DNA from: Zingiber officinale
Taxonomy: Eukaryota; Streptophyta; Magnoliopsida; Zingiberales; Zingiberaceae
Assembly (NCBI RefSeq): GCF_018446385.1
Contig: NC_056006.1
Location: 1,736,001 to 1,800,000 of the forward strand
DNA length: 64,000 bases
Direction: 5' to 3'
Part shown: positions 25,043 to 35,663 of the stretch, one piece after another
Position numbering within the stretch: the stretch's first letter is position 1
Layout: every line of letters starts with the position of its first letter
Notes under the pieces: model-generated
The model's input: only the letters and a program-made list of their open reading frames with translations
Told to the model about the DNA's origin: nothing
Databases searched by the model: none
Made by a program: the position numbers and the translations under genes

Positions 25043-26641
25043 ATGGAGTCGGAAGAACCTCTCGGATGGGACATCCGAATCCCACCTCCATACGAGCGCG
25101 AGGACTTCGACTATTGGAGGAAGCGCATGGAGATGTGGTTCCAAATGAATTGGAACCAATGGATTGCGTTGGAGGAACCGTTTAAAGCTCCAACGGACAA
25201 GAAGGGAAAGCGTCTCCGACGTCGATATTGGACCGATGAGCAAAGGGAGCAATCGGAGATGGACAAGGAGGTAACTAGAATTTTAATTAATTTATTACCT
25301 CCTAATGCGATATTGAAAGTAGGTGAATACGAGAATGCAATTGACCTTTGGAAAAAGGTAATTGCGCTTCATGAGAGTTCTACACAAATCCAAGAAAAGG
25401 AAGATATGGCTCAAGTAGAGGAGGAGCAACCGGAAGTCGATTCATGCTCAACTTCTGAGGAAGAGAAGGATGAAGAAAGGCCATCTACAAGTGTGGATGA
25501 GGAAGATGAGGTAGCATCTACATCCTCAAAGGTTGAAGAAGAATCCAAGACAAGTGACGAAGAAGAAGAAGTCTTGGAAGTCAACCTAGTGAGCACCTCC
25601 ACCGAAGCAAAGTCAAAAGATCACATTGTGTGCTTCGGGTGCAATGAAAGAGGACACTACAAGAGTAGATGTCCTATGGGTAAGAAGAAGGTATCTCCTA
25701 AACTCAATTCAATTCATTTTGAATCTAATTTGAGTTGTAGGAAGAAGAAGGAGAAAAAGCACATAGTGTGCTTCACGTCTGGTGAGCGGGGTCATTACAA
25801 CACAAAATGCCCCAAGAAGAGGGAGATCAAGAAGCTTGCGCAATTAAAGAAATGGGAGAAAGAGAAGAAGAAGAAAAGCTCAAGTCAAGGGGGAGCTTCA
25901 AGGGTAAGGGAGGTATACCCTAATTTGAATTGTAATTCAAATTTTCATTCTTCCAAGCATGCTAGGAAAAATAATGATTATCATTATGTAGCAATGAAAA
26001 ATTTTGGATTTAGATATCATGATAGAAGTAGGGTAATTGTCGATCAAAACCTTAGGAAATCTATGCATGAAAACTCTAGAAATGGTAGACCTAAGGAGAC
26101 CCAAGGCATTAATCCCAAGAAGGGGAGACATATGCCTAGAAAAATGGGTAGGTCTAAGAATGTCCAAGGTGGACATGTTGACTCTAGGTTTAGGAACCTA
26201 GAAAGGGAAAATCAAGCTTTAAAGGCAAAGCTTGATAAGTTGGAGAAACTCCTAGAAAGATTCAATGTTGGATCTAAGGGTTTAGGTATGGTGTTGGGTA
26301 GCCAAAGACCCAACAATGATAGATCGGGTCTAGGATACCGATCTAGTGTCTCCAAGGCTAAGGGAAAGTCTTATGCTAGGGTGGCATATGACTATGGCAA
26401 GGAGAAACCAATAAATGGCAAGGGAAAGTCATTTAATGGTAAGAAGAAATTAACCAAGGACAAGGTGTCCAAGGTTAAGAAAGTTACGTTTATAGGCCAA
26501 GTGTCACCGGGGGTGGACCGATGTGGCCTAGCCATTGTGGATGAGTCACCTAGGGAGGTGGCTAAGGCAAAGAGCTCTAGGGGAGCTCTAAAAGTCAATT
26601 TGGGACCCATGGCCAATGGATCTCAGGTGGGTTTTACTTGA
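25043..26641 (+). CDS. Gag-like protein of a non-autonomous copia-like element
   Basis: An intact frame of 532 residues starts 66 bp after the LTR/primer-site junction. The N-terminal 120 residues are of the UBN2/copia Gag type ('WDIRIPPPYEREDFDYWRKR', 'MWFQMNWNQW', 'WTDEQREQSEMDKEVTRIL'). An acidic, Ser-rich linker follows (about 125-190), then zinc knuckle 'CFGCNERGHYKSRCP' (near residue 197) and a second knuckle 'CFTSGERGHYNTKCP' (near 243), in which the second Cys is Ser. A Leu/Glu coiled coil lies near 390-415 and a Lys-rich tail follows. Gag forms the particle that packages element RNA. There is no enzyme downstream, so movement would need proteins from a related autonomous element. The frame looks undamaged, but whether it is expressed is unknown. 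Confidence 0.85.
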   Translation: MESEEPLGWDIRIPPPYEREDFDYWRKRMEMWFQMNWNQWIALEEPFKAPTDKKGKRLRRRYWTDEQREQSEMDKEVTRILINLLPPNAILKVGEYENAIDLWKKVIALHESSTQIQEKEDMAQVEEEQPEVDSCSTSEEEKDEERPSTSVDEEDEVASTSSKVEEESKTSDEEEEVLEVNLVSTSTEAKSKDHIVCFGCNERGHYKSRCPMGKKKVSPKLNSIHFESNLSCRKKKEKKHIVCFTSGERGHYNTKCPKKREIKKLAQLKKWEKEKKKKSSSQGGASRVREVYPNLNCNSNFHSSKHARKNNDYHYVAMKNFGFRYHDRSRVIVDQNLRKSMHENSRNGRPKETQGINPKKGRHMPRKMGRSKNVQGGHVDSRFRNLERENQALKAKLDKLEKLLERFNVGSKGLGMVLGSQRPNNDRSGLGYRSSVSKAKGKSYARVAYDYGKEKPINGKGKSFNGKKKLTKDKVSKVKKVTFIGQVSPGVDRCGLAIVDESPREVAKAKSSRGALKVNLGPMANGSQVGFT

Positions 26642-27600
26642 GAGTTTAGGTTGGGTCATGGATTGTGTCAAGTGGTTTGGAGACGGACTTGAGTCTCAAA
26701 CCTAGAGAATTGGCACACATGGATTGTGTATCATGCTTGGAAATATGACATTGGGGTCATATATCATGATAATTGGTTTTGGATGTATAGATGCCATATA
26801 AATCAATACTAGGGATGCATTGTGGGTTGACATGGGCAAATACATCAAGAGGAAGCCAAAACTAGGACTTTAGGTCAAGGTTCTATTAAACTATTTAAGC
26901 CAGTTTTGGATTTTGTGTCGATCTTGGGATTGGTAATAGATAAATTTTTGAATGTATTTTTCCCAAGTAGACATGGGTAAAACAGACCTCTCCACAAAAT
27001 TTAGAGATTTTTGGAGGTCTGTGGAATTATTGGTGCATTTCTGAAATTGGGTCAGATCTGAAAAACTGTGTCAGTCGACTGCTAGTTTTAGCAGTCGACT
27101 GGTGCAGTCGACTGCATGTCTGGCAGGAATGAAAATTGAGCACAGAATGTTTCTGTGTGTTGTTTCGATAAGGGCAGTCAACTGGTACTTCTTGCAGTCG
27201 ACTGATACCAGTCTGAAATTATTTTCAGCATTGGATTTTGACCAAGTCAACTCATACAGGTGTATGAAATCCATGAGGGATTAATATATGAGTTTAGGGT
27301 AAATTTGAATGACAAGTTTTCAACAATTGGGATATTGTTGGAAGACCTTTTGGATGTTAGGCAAAGGGGGAGAAGTAAGATTAAGTTGGGAAAACCTTAA
27401 TGCCTTTGCGTAGGGGGAGCCTTGTAGGTTCTTAAAAAGTCCTGTGGTAAAATCCTAGCTCAATTGGGAGCTTAGGTAAAGGGGGAGCCTTGGAATAGGT
27501 CCTTAAAAAGCCTGTGGTAAATCCTAGCTCAATGGGGAGCATAGGTGTAGGGGACCCCTTAGGATATGTTCCAATGCATGATGCATTGTTACGGCGGTTG

Positions 27601-27726
27601 CCAAGTGTGTAACCTTGGCAACGTAAGTCCATTCGGCAGCATAAGTCCAAGTGTGTAGCCTTGGCAACGTAAGTCCATTCGGCGGTGTAAGTCCAAGTGC
27701 GTAGCCTTGGCAACGTAAGTCCATTG
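27601..27726 (+). repeat. 46-bp tandem repeat, about 2.7 copies
   Basis: Units start at 27601, 27647 and 27693 with the core CCTTGGCAACGTAAGTCCAT. They lie in the untranslated 3' region of the plus half, just before the polypurine tract. Upstream (27410-27550) a looser repeat of 'GGGGGAGCCTT...AAATCCTAGCTCAA' occurs, so the whole 3' leader is repetitive. Confidence 0.8.
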
Positions 27727-27803
27727 TTTCGTTATTAGCATTGTTATTTGCTATTTGTTTTCCATAACTTAAACGTATTGCCAAACATCAAAAAGGGGGA
27801 GAT

Positions 27804-28863
27804 TGTTCAAGCAATCCCAATGGTCCGTGCGACCATGTGTTTTGGTATTTGGGCAAAGGGTCTAAGTTAGGTTCACCCTTGTATTTGATATGTGTACTTG
27901 AGTTGTGCAGGACTGTAAGACACACATTTGACTCAGGTTGATGGCTTCGGGTCCGGTGAAGGATGGAGCATCCGAGGGACCGTGGACAAGGCAGCGAGGA
28001 CAAGGGCCGAGGGAAGCAACTTCGAGACATACGCGAAGGATGGCATTGGGGACGAGCCGCGGGCTTGAATGCATCCGAGGGACGAGAGCCAAAGGAAGTA
28101 AGCTTGAAGGCAAGAGGTCAAGGCTGCAAAGAAGTATCAAGTGAGTCATAAGGGTGAGGGTACGAGTGCATGAGAGATTGTACTCGGAGTAAAATCTTAG
28201 TTTTAAGGGTTTACTGTAGCAGTACTATAGCGCTACTGTAGCAGTACTGTAGCAGTCGACTGCATGTTTTAACAGTCGACTAGTGCAGTCGACTGGGGTA
28301 GCCGACTAGCAGCGAACAGAATGTCTCTGTTCGCTCGGTTAGTGTGGAATCGAGCCGTTGGGATGTAACGGTCGAATTTTCACATAGGGCAGTCGACTGC
28401 ATGTTTTGGCAGTCGACTGGTAGGCGGGGTTTTCAACCCGCGGCCTATATAACCAAGGCTTGGAAGCTTGGTTATACCCCACGAAATAGAGGTGGTTAAT
28501 CTCTATTAGTAGTCTACTTGTTCCCTAGCTTGTAAAGAGTCCTTGGTGAGAGTTGTGGTGAGGTTTCTCCACCTACAAGGAGCTACGTGAGCTAGCCGGA
28601 GTCTTCCGGGGAGTAATCCACCGACGGATAGGGATCGTCCACACTACGGACAGCCGTGGAGTAGGAGCTTTATCTCCGAACCACGTAAATCGGCGTGTGT
28701 TGGTTTGCTTGCTCTTTCTTGTTCTTTGTATTTGTATTTAGCTTTCATATTTGTGTTTGTATTATTTGTATTCCGCTGCGCAACTAACAAATACGTAGAA
28801 AGCGATCGATTTGGGGGCGCCGTCTATCCAACCCCCCTTCAAGCCGGCCACCGATCCCCAATA
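27804..28863 (+). repeat. LTR3 of inverted dimer (plus orientation)
   Basis: 1060 bp, beginning TGTTCAAGCA after polypurine tract AAAAAGGGGGAGAT, ending CCCCAATA (CA drifted to TA), then TSD GGTAC. Palindromes of the CAGTCGACTG type at 28252-28420. Confidence 0.88.
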
Positions 28864-28868
28864 GGTAC

Positions 28869-29510
28869 ATCTTGGTAGAACCAGGATGCATGGAGTATGG
28901 TGTGCTATGAGCCTCTTCTAGAATCTTCTTTCTCAGTTCTTCATCATTGGGGACATAAAGGCGACTCCCCTGATAAAGAATTCCACTGTATGATACCCGA
29001 AATTCTGAATTTTCTCCTTCTTTCTATATCTCTTGCTTGATCTTCTGGATATCTGGATCTTCACTTTGCTTTCTCTGTATATCCTCAAGCAAGGTAGACT
29101 CTAGGGTCAATGCAGAGAGTTGCCCATAAATAATTTTCATTCCAAAGTCTGACAACTCCTTCTGCAGTTGTAGGGCTAATGATGACAAAGACATAAGGGA
29201 TGCACTAGATTTTCTGCTTAGTGCATCTGCCACTTTATTGCCTTTGCCTGGGTGGTAGAGGATTTCACAGTCATAGTCTTTGACCAACTCTAGTCACCTG
29301 CGTTGTCTCATGTTTAAGTCCTTCTGAGTGAAGAAGTACTTAAGACTCTGATGGTCTATGAAGATTCTACATTGAACGCCATACAAGTGGTATCGCCAGA
29401 GTTTCAGTGCAAAGACCACAGCTGCCAGCTCAAGATCATGAGTGGGGTAGTTCTTCTCGTAGTCTTTGAGTTGCCTGGAAGCATAAGCTATAACTTTTCC
29501 TTCTTGCATG
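28869..29510 (-). pseudogene. Del-type RNase H and start of integrase
   Basis: Minus strand continuation of Del pol between the two insertions. '[20 protein letters not shown]', '[20 protein letters not shown]' and '[20 protein letters not shown]' form the RNase H domain, ending with 'HPGKGNKVADALSRK'. A TGA at 29291-29293 stands where a Trp is expected after 'MRQRR'. The integrase N-terminal region follows toward 28869. RNase H would remove the RNA strand during reverse transcription. Confidence 0.88.
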
Positions 29511-30393
29511 TGTTGGAACCCCAAGGTGTTTTGATGTGATCAAACAAGCTAAGTTAGGTCCTGCGTTTGTTTAACCCTTGTGTCTAAGTGTGCAGGAGCT
29601 TAGGAACACAAGAAGTCGAGCAGAAGACGCGGTTAGCGAGAAGGACGGCACGGGAGAGAGCCGACGGGCTCGGTGCGTCCGAGGGACGAGGTGTCCGCAG
29701 AAGAGTACACCGGTGGACAAGAAGAGCGTGCGCGACGCTCGAGGGACGAGAAACCGGGAAGGAAGGCTGCTCGAGGAGAAGGTCGGAACATGGGTTCGGG
29801 TGAGTCCTATTCCGGAAGGCCGAGATCACCCAAACTAGCGGAGCCGGAGCGAACAGACCCGGACCAAGACGAGCCGAACTAAGACGAGCTGAACCGGAGC
29901 AGAGAGCCTGGACCAGAGTCAACTTTGTTGACTTGACAGGTCCGGGCGCCCGGGGGTTCATATTTGACCAGATCGAATCTAATCGCGAGCTGACCGTTGG
30001 GGGATAAAATTTATCCCCCCGGGGGCGCCCGGAACCCCTTCCAGGCGCCCGGACCAGTACTATAAATAAAGTACTGATCCGTACATTCAAGAAAACGAAC
30101 TTGTAATCAATTCTTTCTATGCTTTCAATTCTGTTCTTTTCATTTGTGCTGTCAACGTTGTAAAGAGGCTACTCCGCCCAGAGGAGAATCAGATAGTGCG
30201 CTTACATTCCTTGGATTAGCAATCCCCTGATTGCAAACCAAGTAAAACTCTGGTGTATGTTTTTCTTTACTTAGTCTCTTTTATTTATTTATTACAAGTG
30301 TTCATTATATAGTTGAAATCCGAGAAAGGTTTGAGTTTTATTTTGTAGGGCAATTCACCCCTCCCCTCTTGCCGGCCTCCAAAGGGACCAACA
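29511..30393 (+). repeat. 5' LTR (883 bp) of gag-only element
   Basis: Begins TGTTGGAACC and ends GGGACCAACA. TATA-like ACTATAAATAAAG at 30059. Upstream it has one long block CGGGCGCCCGG near 29942 and a second partial pair at 30020-30050. Apart from a 70-bp length difference it is almost identical to the 3' LTR, which implies a fairly recent insertion. Confidence 0.92.
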
Positions 30394-30448
30394 AGTGGTA
30401 TCAGAGCAAGGCGCTTCAGGAGGACTAACCGCCAATCGAAGCAACAAG

Positions 30449-31897
30449 ATGGCCGGACCAAGTATCGTCCCACCAAAATTCAATGGGAACTTCGCAGACT
30501 GGAAGCGTCGTATGGAGGTATTCCTAAAAACAGATTTTGAAATTCAGTTTATTATGAAATATGGTTTTGTAGCTCCAATAGATAAAGATGGAAAAGAAAA
30601 AGAAGAGAGTGATTGGACAAAGAAGGAGCAGAATGAGTCGGTAGCAAATAGCCGTGCGGAACATCACCTGCTGAGCGTGTTACCGCCTCAAGAGGTCAAC
30701 CGCACCGGAAACTACTTATCTGCTAAAGAACTTTGGGAGAAGTTCTTGGAACTCCACGAAGGCACGTCCGAAGCAAAGCTCGCTAGAAGGGACATCCTCT
30801 GCAACAAACTGATGAACATCCGTCTGGAGAAAGGTGAGAAAGTAGCTGATCTACATGCAAAGGTAAAAGAACTAGTTACTGGTCTCGAAAATCTTGGTGA
30901 AACGGTAACAAATCGGGACACTATACGCTACGCGCTCAATGCGTTTCCAAGAACTCCGGAATGGACATCAATCGTCGATGCTTACTACATATCAAAAGAC
31001 CTGAAGGTAAGTACTTTAGAAGAGTTGTTTTCTACCCTTGAACTACACGAAACTAGATGTGCAGAGATATCAAATAACACAACCCAGACTATGGCGCTGA
31101 ACGCAACCAATAAGGATGAACCCGAGTCAGACTCCGAAGACAATCAAGAAGCGTACATGGTAAGAAACTTTAAAAAGTTTTTTAGATCTAATAAATTTAA
31201 AATGCAGAATAACAAGAATCAAAAAGGTAGAAGAAAGGTACGGTGCTACCAGTGTCAGAAGGAGGGACACCTAAGGGAAGACTGCCCAGAACTCAAGAAG
31301 GTCAAAATGAAGACACCCAAGAAACACAACCTAAAAGCAACTTGGGACGACACTTCTTCATCTGAATCAGAAGCTCAAGAATATGCGGGGATTGCACTGA
31401 TGGCAAGCCACGAAGGACAAAGTATATCAGAACCCAGCATCGATGAAGGGGGAGCGACCTCAGATGGAAGTAGCGAAGCAGGGGGAGATTCAGGCTTCAA
31501 GTCTGATATGGTAAGTGAGGTATGCCTCTTACCCCCTGATGAACTTTACTTTGGTATCAAAGCTATGACTAAATCCATGTATAAATTAGAAAATAAAAAT
31601 GCCAAATTAGAAAATGAAATTTTAGAAACAAAGAGAATTTTGGCAAAATCATGTCTTATAGAGGATTTTGAAAAATTAAAAATTGAAAATAAAAAACTAA
31701 AAGAAGAAATAGAAAGATTGAAAAAATCTAATGGTTCAAATATTTCTACTTTTAGAAATTATAGAGGTTTAAATTGGTATTATAGATTTCATCAAAGTCA
31801 AATTAGAAATATATCAAAAATCTATATACCTAGGAAATACTTGGTTAATCTTGTAGGTAGGAACCTCTATTGGGTTCCAAAAACCTATTTAATTTAA
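30449..31897 (+). CDS. Gag (UBN2 type) of gag-only copia-like element
   Basis: Intact, 482 residues from ATG 30449, about 55 bp after the LTR. The in-frame extension upstream to 30395 uses the primer site and is not real. 'PPKFNGNFADWKRRMEVFL' opens a copia Gag/UBN2 domain with 'LLSVLPPQEVNRTGNYLSAK', 'ELWEKFLELHEGTSEAKLAR' and 'LHAKVKELVTGLENLGETV'. A CCHC knuckle 'CYQCQKEGHLREDCP' lies near residues 265-279. The C-terminal third is acidic and Ser-rich, then a Lys/Glu/Asn-rich coiled coil (about 395-445) of AT-rich codons. It would assemble the particle and bind RNA. Only distant sequence similarity to the 25043 Gag is visible, so these are two separate gag-only families. Confidence 0.88.
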   Translation: MAGPSIVPPKFNGNFADWKRRMEVFLKTDFEIQFIMKYGFVAPIDKDGKEKEESDWTKKEQNESVANSRAEHHLLSVLPPQEVNRTGNYLSAKELWEKFLELHEGTSEAKLARRDILCNKLMNIRLEKGEKVADLHAKVKELVTGLENLGETVTNRDTIRYALNAFPRTPEWTSIVDAYYISKDLKVSTLEELFSTLELHETRCAEISNNTTQTMALNATNKDEPESDSEDNQEAYMVRNFKKFFRSNKFKMQNNKNQKGRRKVRCYQCQKEGHLREDCPELKKVKMKTPKKHNLKATWDDTSSSESEAQEYAGIALMASHEGQSISEPSIDEGGATSDGSSEAGGDSGFKSDMVSEVCLLPPDELYFGIKAMTKSMYKLENKNAKLENEILETKRILAKSCLIEDFEKLKIENKKLKEEIERLKKSNGSNISTFRNYRGLNWYYRFHQSQIRNISKIYIPRKYLVNLVGRNLYWVPKTYLI

Positions 31898-32592
31898 AAT
31901 TAAAATTAGACTTAACATTTTCAGCAAGGAAATTAAACAACTAATTTCTTTATGAGACTTTGTCTAAGGAAGTGGTTGTTGCTCCAATAACCAAGAAGGC
32001 CTAGTGCCTCGCCACGACCTGGAAGCCAAATATCGAAATGAAAAGTTTAATTGACTAACTGAAAAAGCATTAATTCAAATTACTTAATGCTTTAAAGGAG
32101 TTATTCAATTTGTGTTAGAAAATATTTAAAATTTTAACTTAACTTAGAAATTTTTTTTTGAAATTTTTATGAAAATTGACTTAGATTTTGACTTAGAATT
32201 GTTTCTTATGAATATTAACTTAGGATTTTTTTGGGGATGCTGAGATAAGTTTCAAACTTAAATTTTTTTTTAAACACTTATGACTGTTTTATCTGAAAAA
32301 TGTCTTACTTAAATTTTTTTCGAAAGAAAAATTCTGAAAAGTGTCTTTAAATTGAATTTTACTTAGACATTATTAAATATTTTACACTTAAAGTTTTAGT
32401 TTGAATTTACCTTAGACTTATTTATAACCCCAATTTTTATATAATCAAAGGGGGAGAAGTATGTTAAGTCTAGGGGGAGGTACTATAATTTTTCAATTGA
32501 AAAATATTTGGACTTATTGGAATATAAATCGTTTTTATTGCATATGGTTACCCTAACTTAACTTGGGTTGCTCACATCAAAAAGGGGGAGAT

Positions 32593-33545
32593 TGTTGGAA
32601 CCCCAAGGTGTTTTGATGTGATCAAACAAGCTAAGTTAGGTCCTGCGTTTGTTTAACCCTTGTGTCTAAGTGTGCAGGAGCTTAGGAACACAGGAAGTCG
32701 AGCAGAAGACGTGGCTAGCGAGAAGGACGGCATGGGAGAGAGCCGACGGGCTCGGTGCGTCCGAGGGACGAGGTGTCCGCGGAAGAGTACACCGGTGGAC
32801 GAGAAGAGCGTGCGCGACGCTCGAGGGACGAGAAACCGGGAAGGAAGGCTGCTCGAGGAGAAGGTCGGAACATGGGTTCGGGTGAGCCCTATTCCGGAAG
32901 GCCGAGATCACCCAAACTAGCGGAGCCGGAGCGAACAGACCCGGACCAAGACGAGCCGAACTGAGACGAGCTGAACCGGAGCAGAGAGCCTGGACCAGAG
33001 TCAACTTTGTTGACTTGACAGGTCCGGGCGCCCGGATCAATTCCGGGCTCCCGGATCAATTTCGTGCGCCCGGACCTCCGGGCGCCCGGACCTCCGGGCG
33101 CCCGGGGGTTCATATTTGACCAGATCGAATCTAATCGCGAGCTGACCATTGGGGGATAAAATTTATCCCCCCGGGGACGCCCGGAACCCCTTCCAGGCGC
33201 CCGGACCAGTACTATAAATAAAGTACTGATCCGTACATTCAAGAAAACGAACTTGTAATCAATTCTTTCTGTGCTTTCAATTCTGTTCTTTTCATTTGTG
33301 CTGTCAACGTTGTAAAGAGGCTACTCCGCCCAGAGGAGAATCAGATAGTGCGCTTACATTCCTTGGATTAGCAATCCCCTGATTGCAAACCAAGTAAAAC
33401 TCTGGTGTCTGTTTTTCTTTACTTAGTCTCTTTTATTTATTTATTACAAGTGTTCATTATATAGTTGAAATCCGAGAAAGGTTTGAGTTTTATTTTGTAG
33501 GGCAATTCATCCCTCCCCTCTTGCCGGCCTCCAAAGGGACCAACA
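32593..33545 (+). repeat. 3' LTR (953 bp) of gag-only element
   Basis: Same as the 5' LTR plus 70 bp, all within 33020-33110, where extra copies of CCGGGCGCCCGGA-like words occur (some mutated, for example CCGGGCTCCCGG and CGTGCGCCCGG). Confidence 0.92.
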
Positions 33546-33550
33546 ACATG

Positions 33551-34600
33551 AGTACAACTCTTAGGCTCATCTTGGAAGCATCATTGTAGATGTCAAAACT
33601 CTTGTCACTTTCTGGAACTATCAGAATAGGAGAACTGGTCAGTCTCTTCTTGAGCTCTTGGAAACTCTGCTCACATTTATCTGACCATTCAAACTTCTTG
33701 TTCTTCCTGGTGAGGGCTGTCAGTGGAGAGGCTATCCTGGAAAAGTCCTCCACGAATTTCCTGTAGTACCCAGTTAAACCAAGGAAGTTTCTGATCTCCC
33801 TGACATTTTTGGGTCTACTCCAATTGTTGATCGCTTCTATTTTGGCAGGGTCCACCTGAATACCTTCTTTAGAAATGATGTGGCCTAGAAATGCCACCTG
33901 CTCTAACCAGAACTCGCACTTCAAGAATTTAGCATACAGCTGCTTTTGCTGAAGGGTCTGCAGTACTATCCTCAAGTGCGTGTCATGCTCCTCCGGGGTT
34001 CTGGAATAGACTAGAATGTCGTCAATGAATACGATGACAAATTTGTCAAGGTATTCTCTGAACACTCTGTTCATTAAGTCCATGAAGACTGCAGGTGCGT
34101 TAGTCACTCCAAAAGGCATGACTATGAACTCATAGTGTGCGTATCTGGTTCTGAAAGTTGTTCTGGGTATGTCACTTTCCTTCACTTTCAACTGATGGTA
34201 CCCAGAGCGTAGGTCTATCTTTGAGAACACTGTTGCCCCTCTCAATTGATCAAATAGATTATCTATTCTGAGAAGAGGATACTTGTTCTTAACTGTTACT
34301 TTGCTCAGCGCTCTAAAATCTATGCACATCCGCATAAATCCGTCTTTCTCCTTAACGAACAACTCTTTTAGCTCTGCTAGAGAAATTCGGTACGGAGCTT
34401 TTGAAATTGGGCTGGTGTCAGGAACCAATTCAATTTCAAACTCTACTTCCTTGTTGGGAGATAGTCCAGGTAGCTCTTCTAGAAATACCTCTGGATATTC
34501 ACAGATTACCCGAACATCTTCCTGTTTAGGTCTTTCTTGTTATCTTTGTCCTTCTAGTTCTGATTACTTGACTGGGGTCTCTGTTGCCCCACTGTCTTGT
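33551..34600 (-). pseudogene. Del-type reverse transcriptase
   Basis: Minus strand. '[19 protein letters not shown]' and '[13 protein letters not shown]' lead into RT with '[20 protein letters not shown]', '[20 protein letters not shown]', '[20 protein letters not shown]' and the catalytic '[10 protein letters not shown]', then '[15 protein letters not shown]' and '[12 protein letters not shown]'. Compared with the family, about 25 residues are missing in frame between 'AELKEL' and 'LFVKEKDG'. Protease is absent. The frame stops at 33551 where the gag-only element was inserted and continues at 29510. Confidence 0.9.
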
Positions 34601-34648
34601 CTTCGATCTTGACTGACTTGTGTTGCATTTGTTGTGCCTTGATGCTGT

Positions 34649-35428
34649 TCAGATAGTGCTCACTAATACCCTGTTGACCAGCTCTTCACCAATCTGTGGT
34701 CGGTGAGTTTCATTACTCACATTAAGTGATATTTCTAGTCTCAGCCTTCGGAGCATCAGTCTGACTCGTTCTTTCTCTGTACTTACTAACTCTAGGCAAA
34801 GACGAGCTAGCCTGTTGAATCTTTTAACCGCTTCTTCTACTGGTAGGTCACCTGGTCTAAATTCTATAAACTCCTCATAATGTTTATTGGTGATCCGTTG
34901 GCGGAAGAACTCTTCGTAAAACTCTGTCTCAAAGTCAGCCCAACTCATCTGGTTGACTACTCTCCTACTCTTAACTCGCTCCCACCACATACGAGCATCT
35001 CCAGATAGGCAGAAAGAGGCACACTTAACCTTCTCGACTTCGGGCCAGTCAAGAAGCTCCATTGTGCTCTCAAGTGTCTTGAACCAAGCCTGAGCATCCC
35101 AGGGCTCAATCGTGCCTGAGAAGTTTTCTAGCTTCAGCTTTAGCCACTGTATCAGGTATGCTTCATGTCTTCTAGGTGTTGTGGCAACTTCCAGGGCAGC
35201 TGATGGGACTTCAGTCACCACTGGGGTCTCCACATTGATGGTTGGGGGAGTGGGAGGAGCTGGCTTCTGATTGGCCATCAGATTGGCAATCACTTGTTAC
35301 TGCTCTGCTACTTGTCTCTGAAGTTGAGCAACAACTTCAGAGATATTAGGCCCAGTTGTTCTGGGCTCTTCGTTCTCCTGAGCTCGGTGCTCAGTACGAA
35401 TGGTACGGGGATGTCCTCTTCTTGACAT
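34649..35428 (-). pseudogene. Del-type gag, truncated
   Basis: ATG at 35428 gives 'MSRRGHPRTIRTEHRAQ', followed after 43 residues by an in-frame stop TAA (35298-35296) where Gln is likely. The next frame (35293-34649) has 'WLKLKLENFSGTIEPWDAQA', 'WPEVEKVKCASFCLSGDARM' and 'FETEFYEEFFRQRITNKHYE', the retrotrans_gag domain. It ends near 'GEELVNRVLVSTI'. The zinc knuckle and the whole protease are missing before RT begins, so roughly 1 kb has been deleted. Confidence 0.88.
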
Positions 35429-35649
35429 CTAGTTATGCAGAGAAAAAGACTTGATATATTCTCTATCCTTTCTAAACAAACTTAGGTATATGGATTAAAG
35501 AGAAACAAAACTTCTATCTTACTAAAGCACATATAAGCAAATACTCTATACTGCAAATAATAAAGAAAGCATAAAAGGAAAACTTAAATACTTTCTTACT
35601 TGAAGACGCCAAAGCTAATGCTGATGTGTGATGCTGGAGAATGGGGACT

Positions 35650-35661
35650 GCTCTGATATCA
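35650..35661 (-). other. Primer-binding site of Del-type element
   Basis: On the minus strand TGATATCAGAGC, two bases after the LTR end. It matches the initiator-Met tRNA complement TGGTATCAGAGC except at one position. Confidence 0.75.
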
Positions 35662-35663
35662 AC

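Larger units (their letters stand above)
17909..28863. mobile_element. Inverted-dimer, gag-only copia-like retroelement
   Basis: Bounded by GGTAC on both sides (17904-17908 and 28864-28868), it interrupts Del integrase; without it the frame reads straight through (STKMY/QDVKQRF). The order is: LTR1 minus (17909-19056), internal region minus (19057-23961), LTR2 plus (23962-24977), internal region plus (24978-27803), LTR3 plus (27804-28863). Both outer ends are therefore U5 ends. Each internal half has gag but no protease, integrase, RT or RNase H. The primer site is TGGTATCAGAGC (24980-24991). Polypurine tracts AAAAGGGGGAGAT lie before LTR3 and, reversed, after LTR1. LTR1 is clearly diverged from LTR2/LTR3. 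Confidence 0.8.
29511..33545 (+). mobile_element. Gag-only copia-like retrotransposon
   Basis: LTRs at 29511-30393 and 32593-33545. Flanked by GCATG (29506-29510) and ACATG (33546-33550). It is inserted in Del pol, whose frame reads 'VVLM/QEGKV' without it. Primer site TGGTATCAGAGC starts at 30396. Polypurine tract AAAAAGGGGGAGAT lies just before the 3' LTR. The 2.2-kb interior encodes only Gag, then an AT-rich non-coding stretch (31900-32580). No RT, integrase or protease is present, so it is non-autonomous. Confidence 0.9.

Noticed and set aside
29584..30090. 168-codon minus frame and its partner at 32666-33242
   Set aside because: These are GC-rich shadow frames within the LTR, and their difference follows the palindrome expansion.
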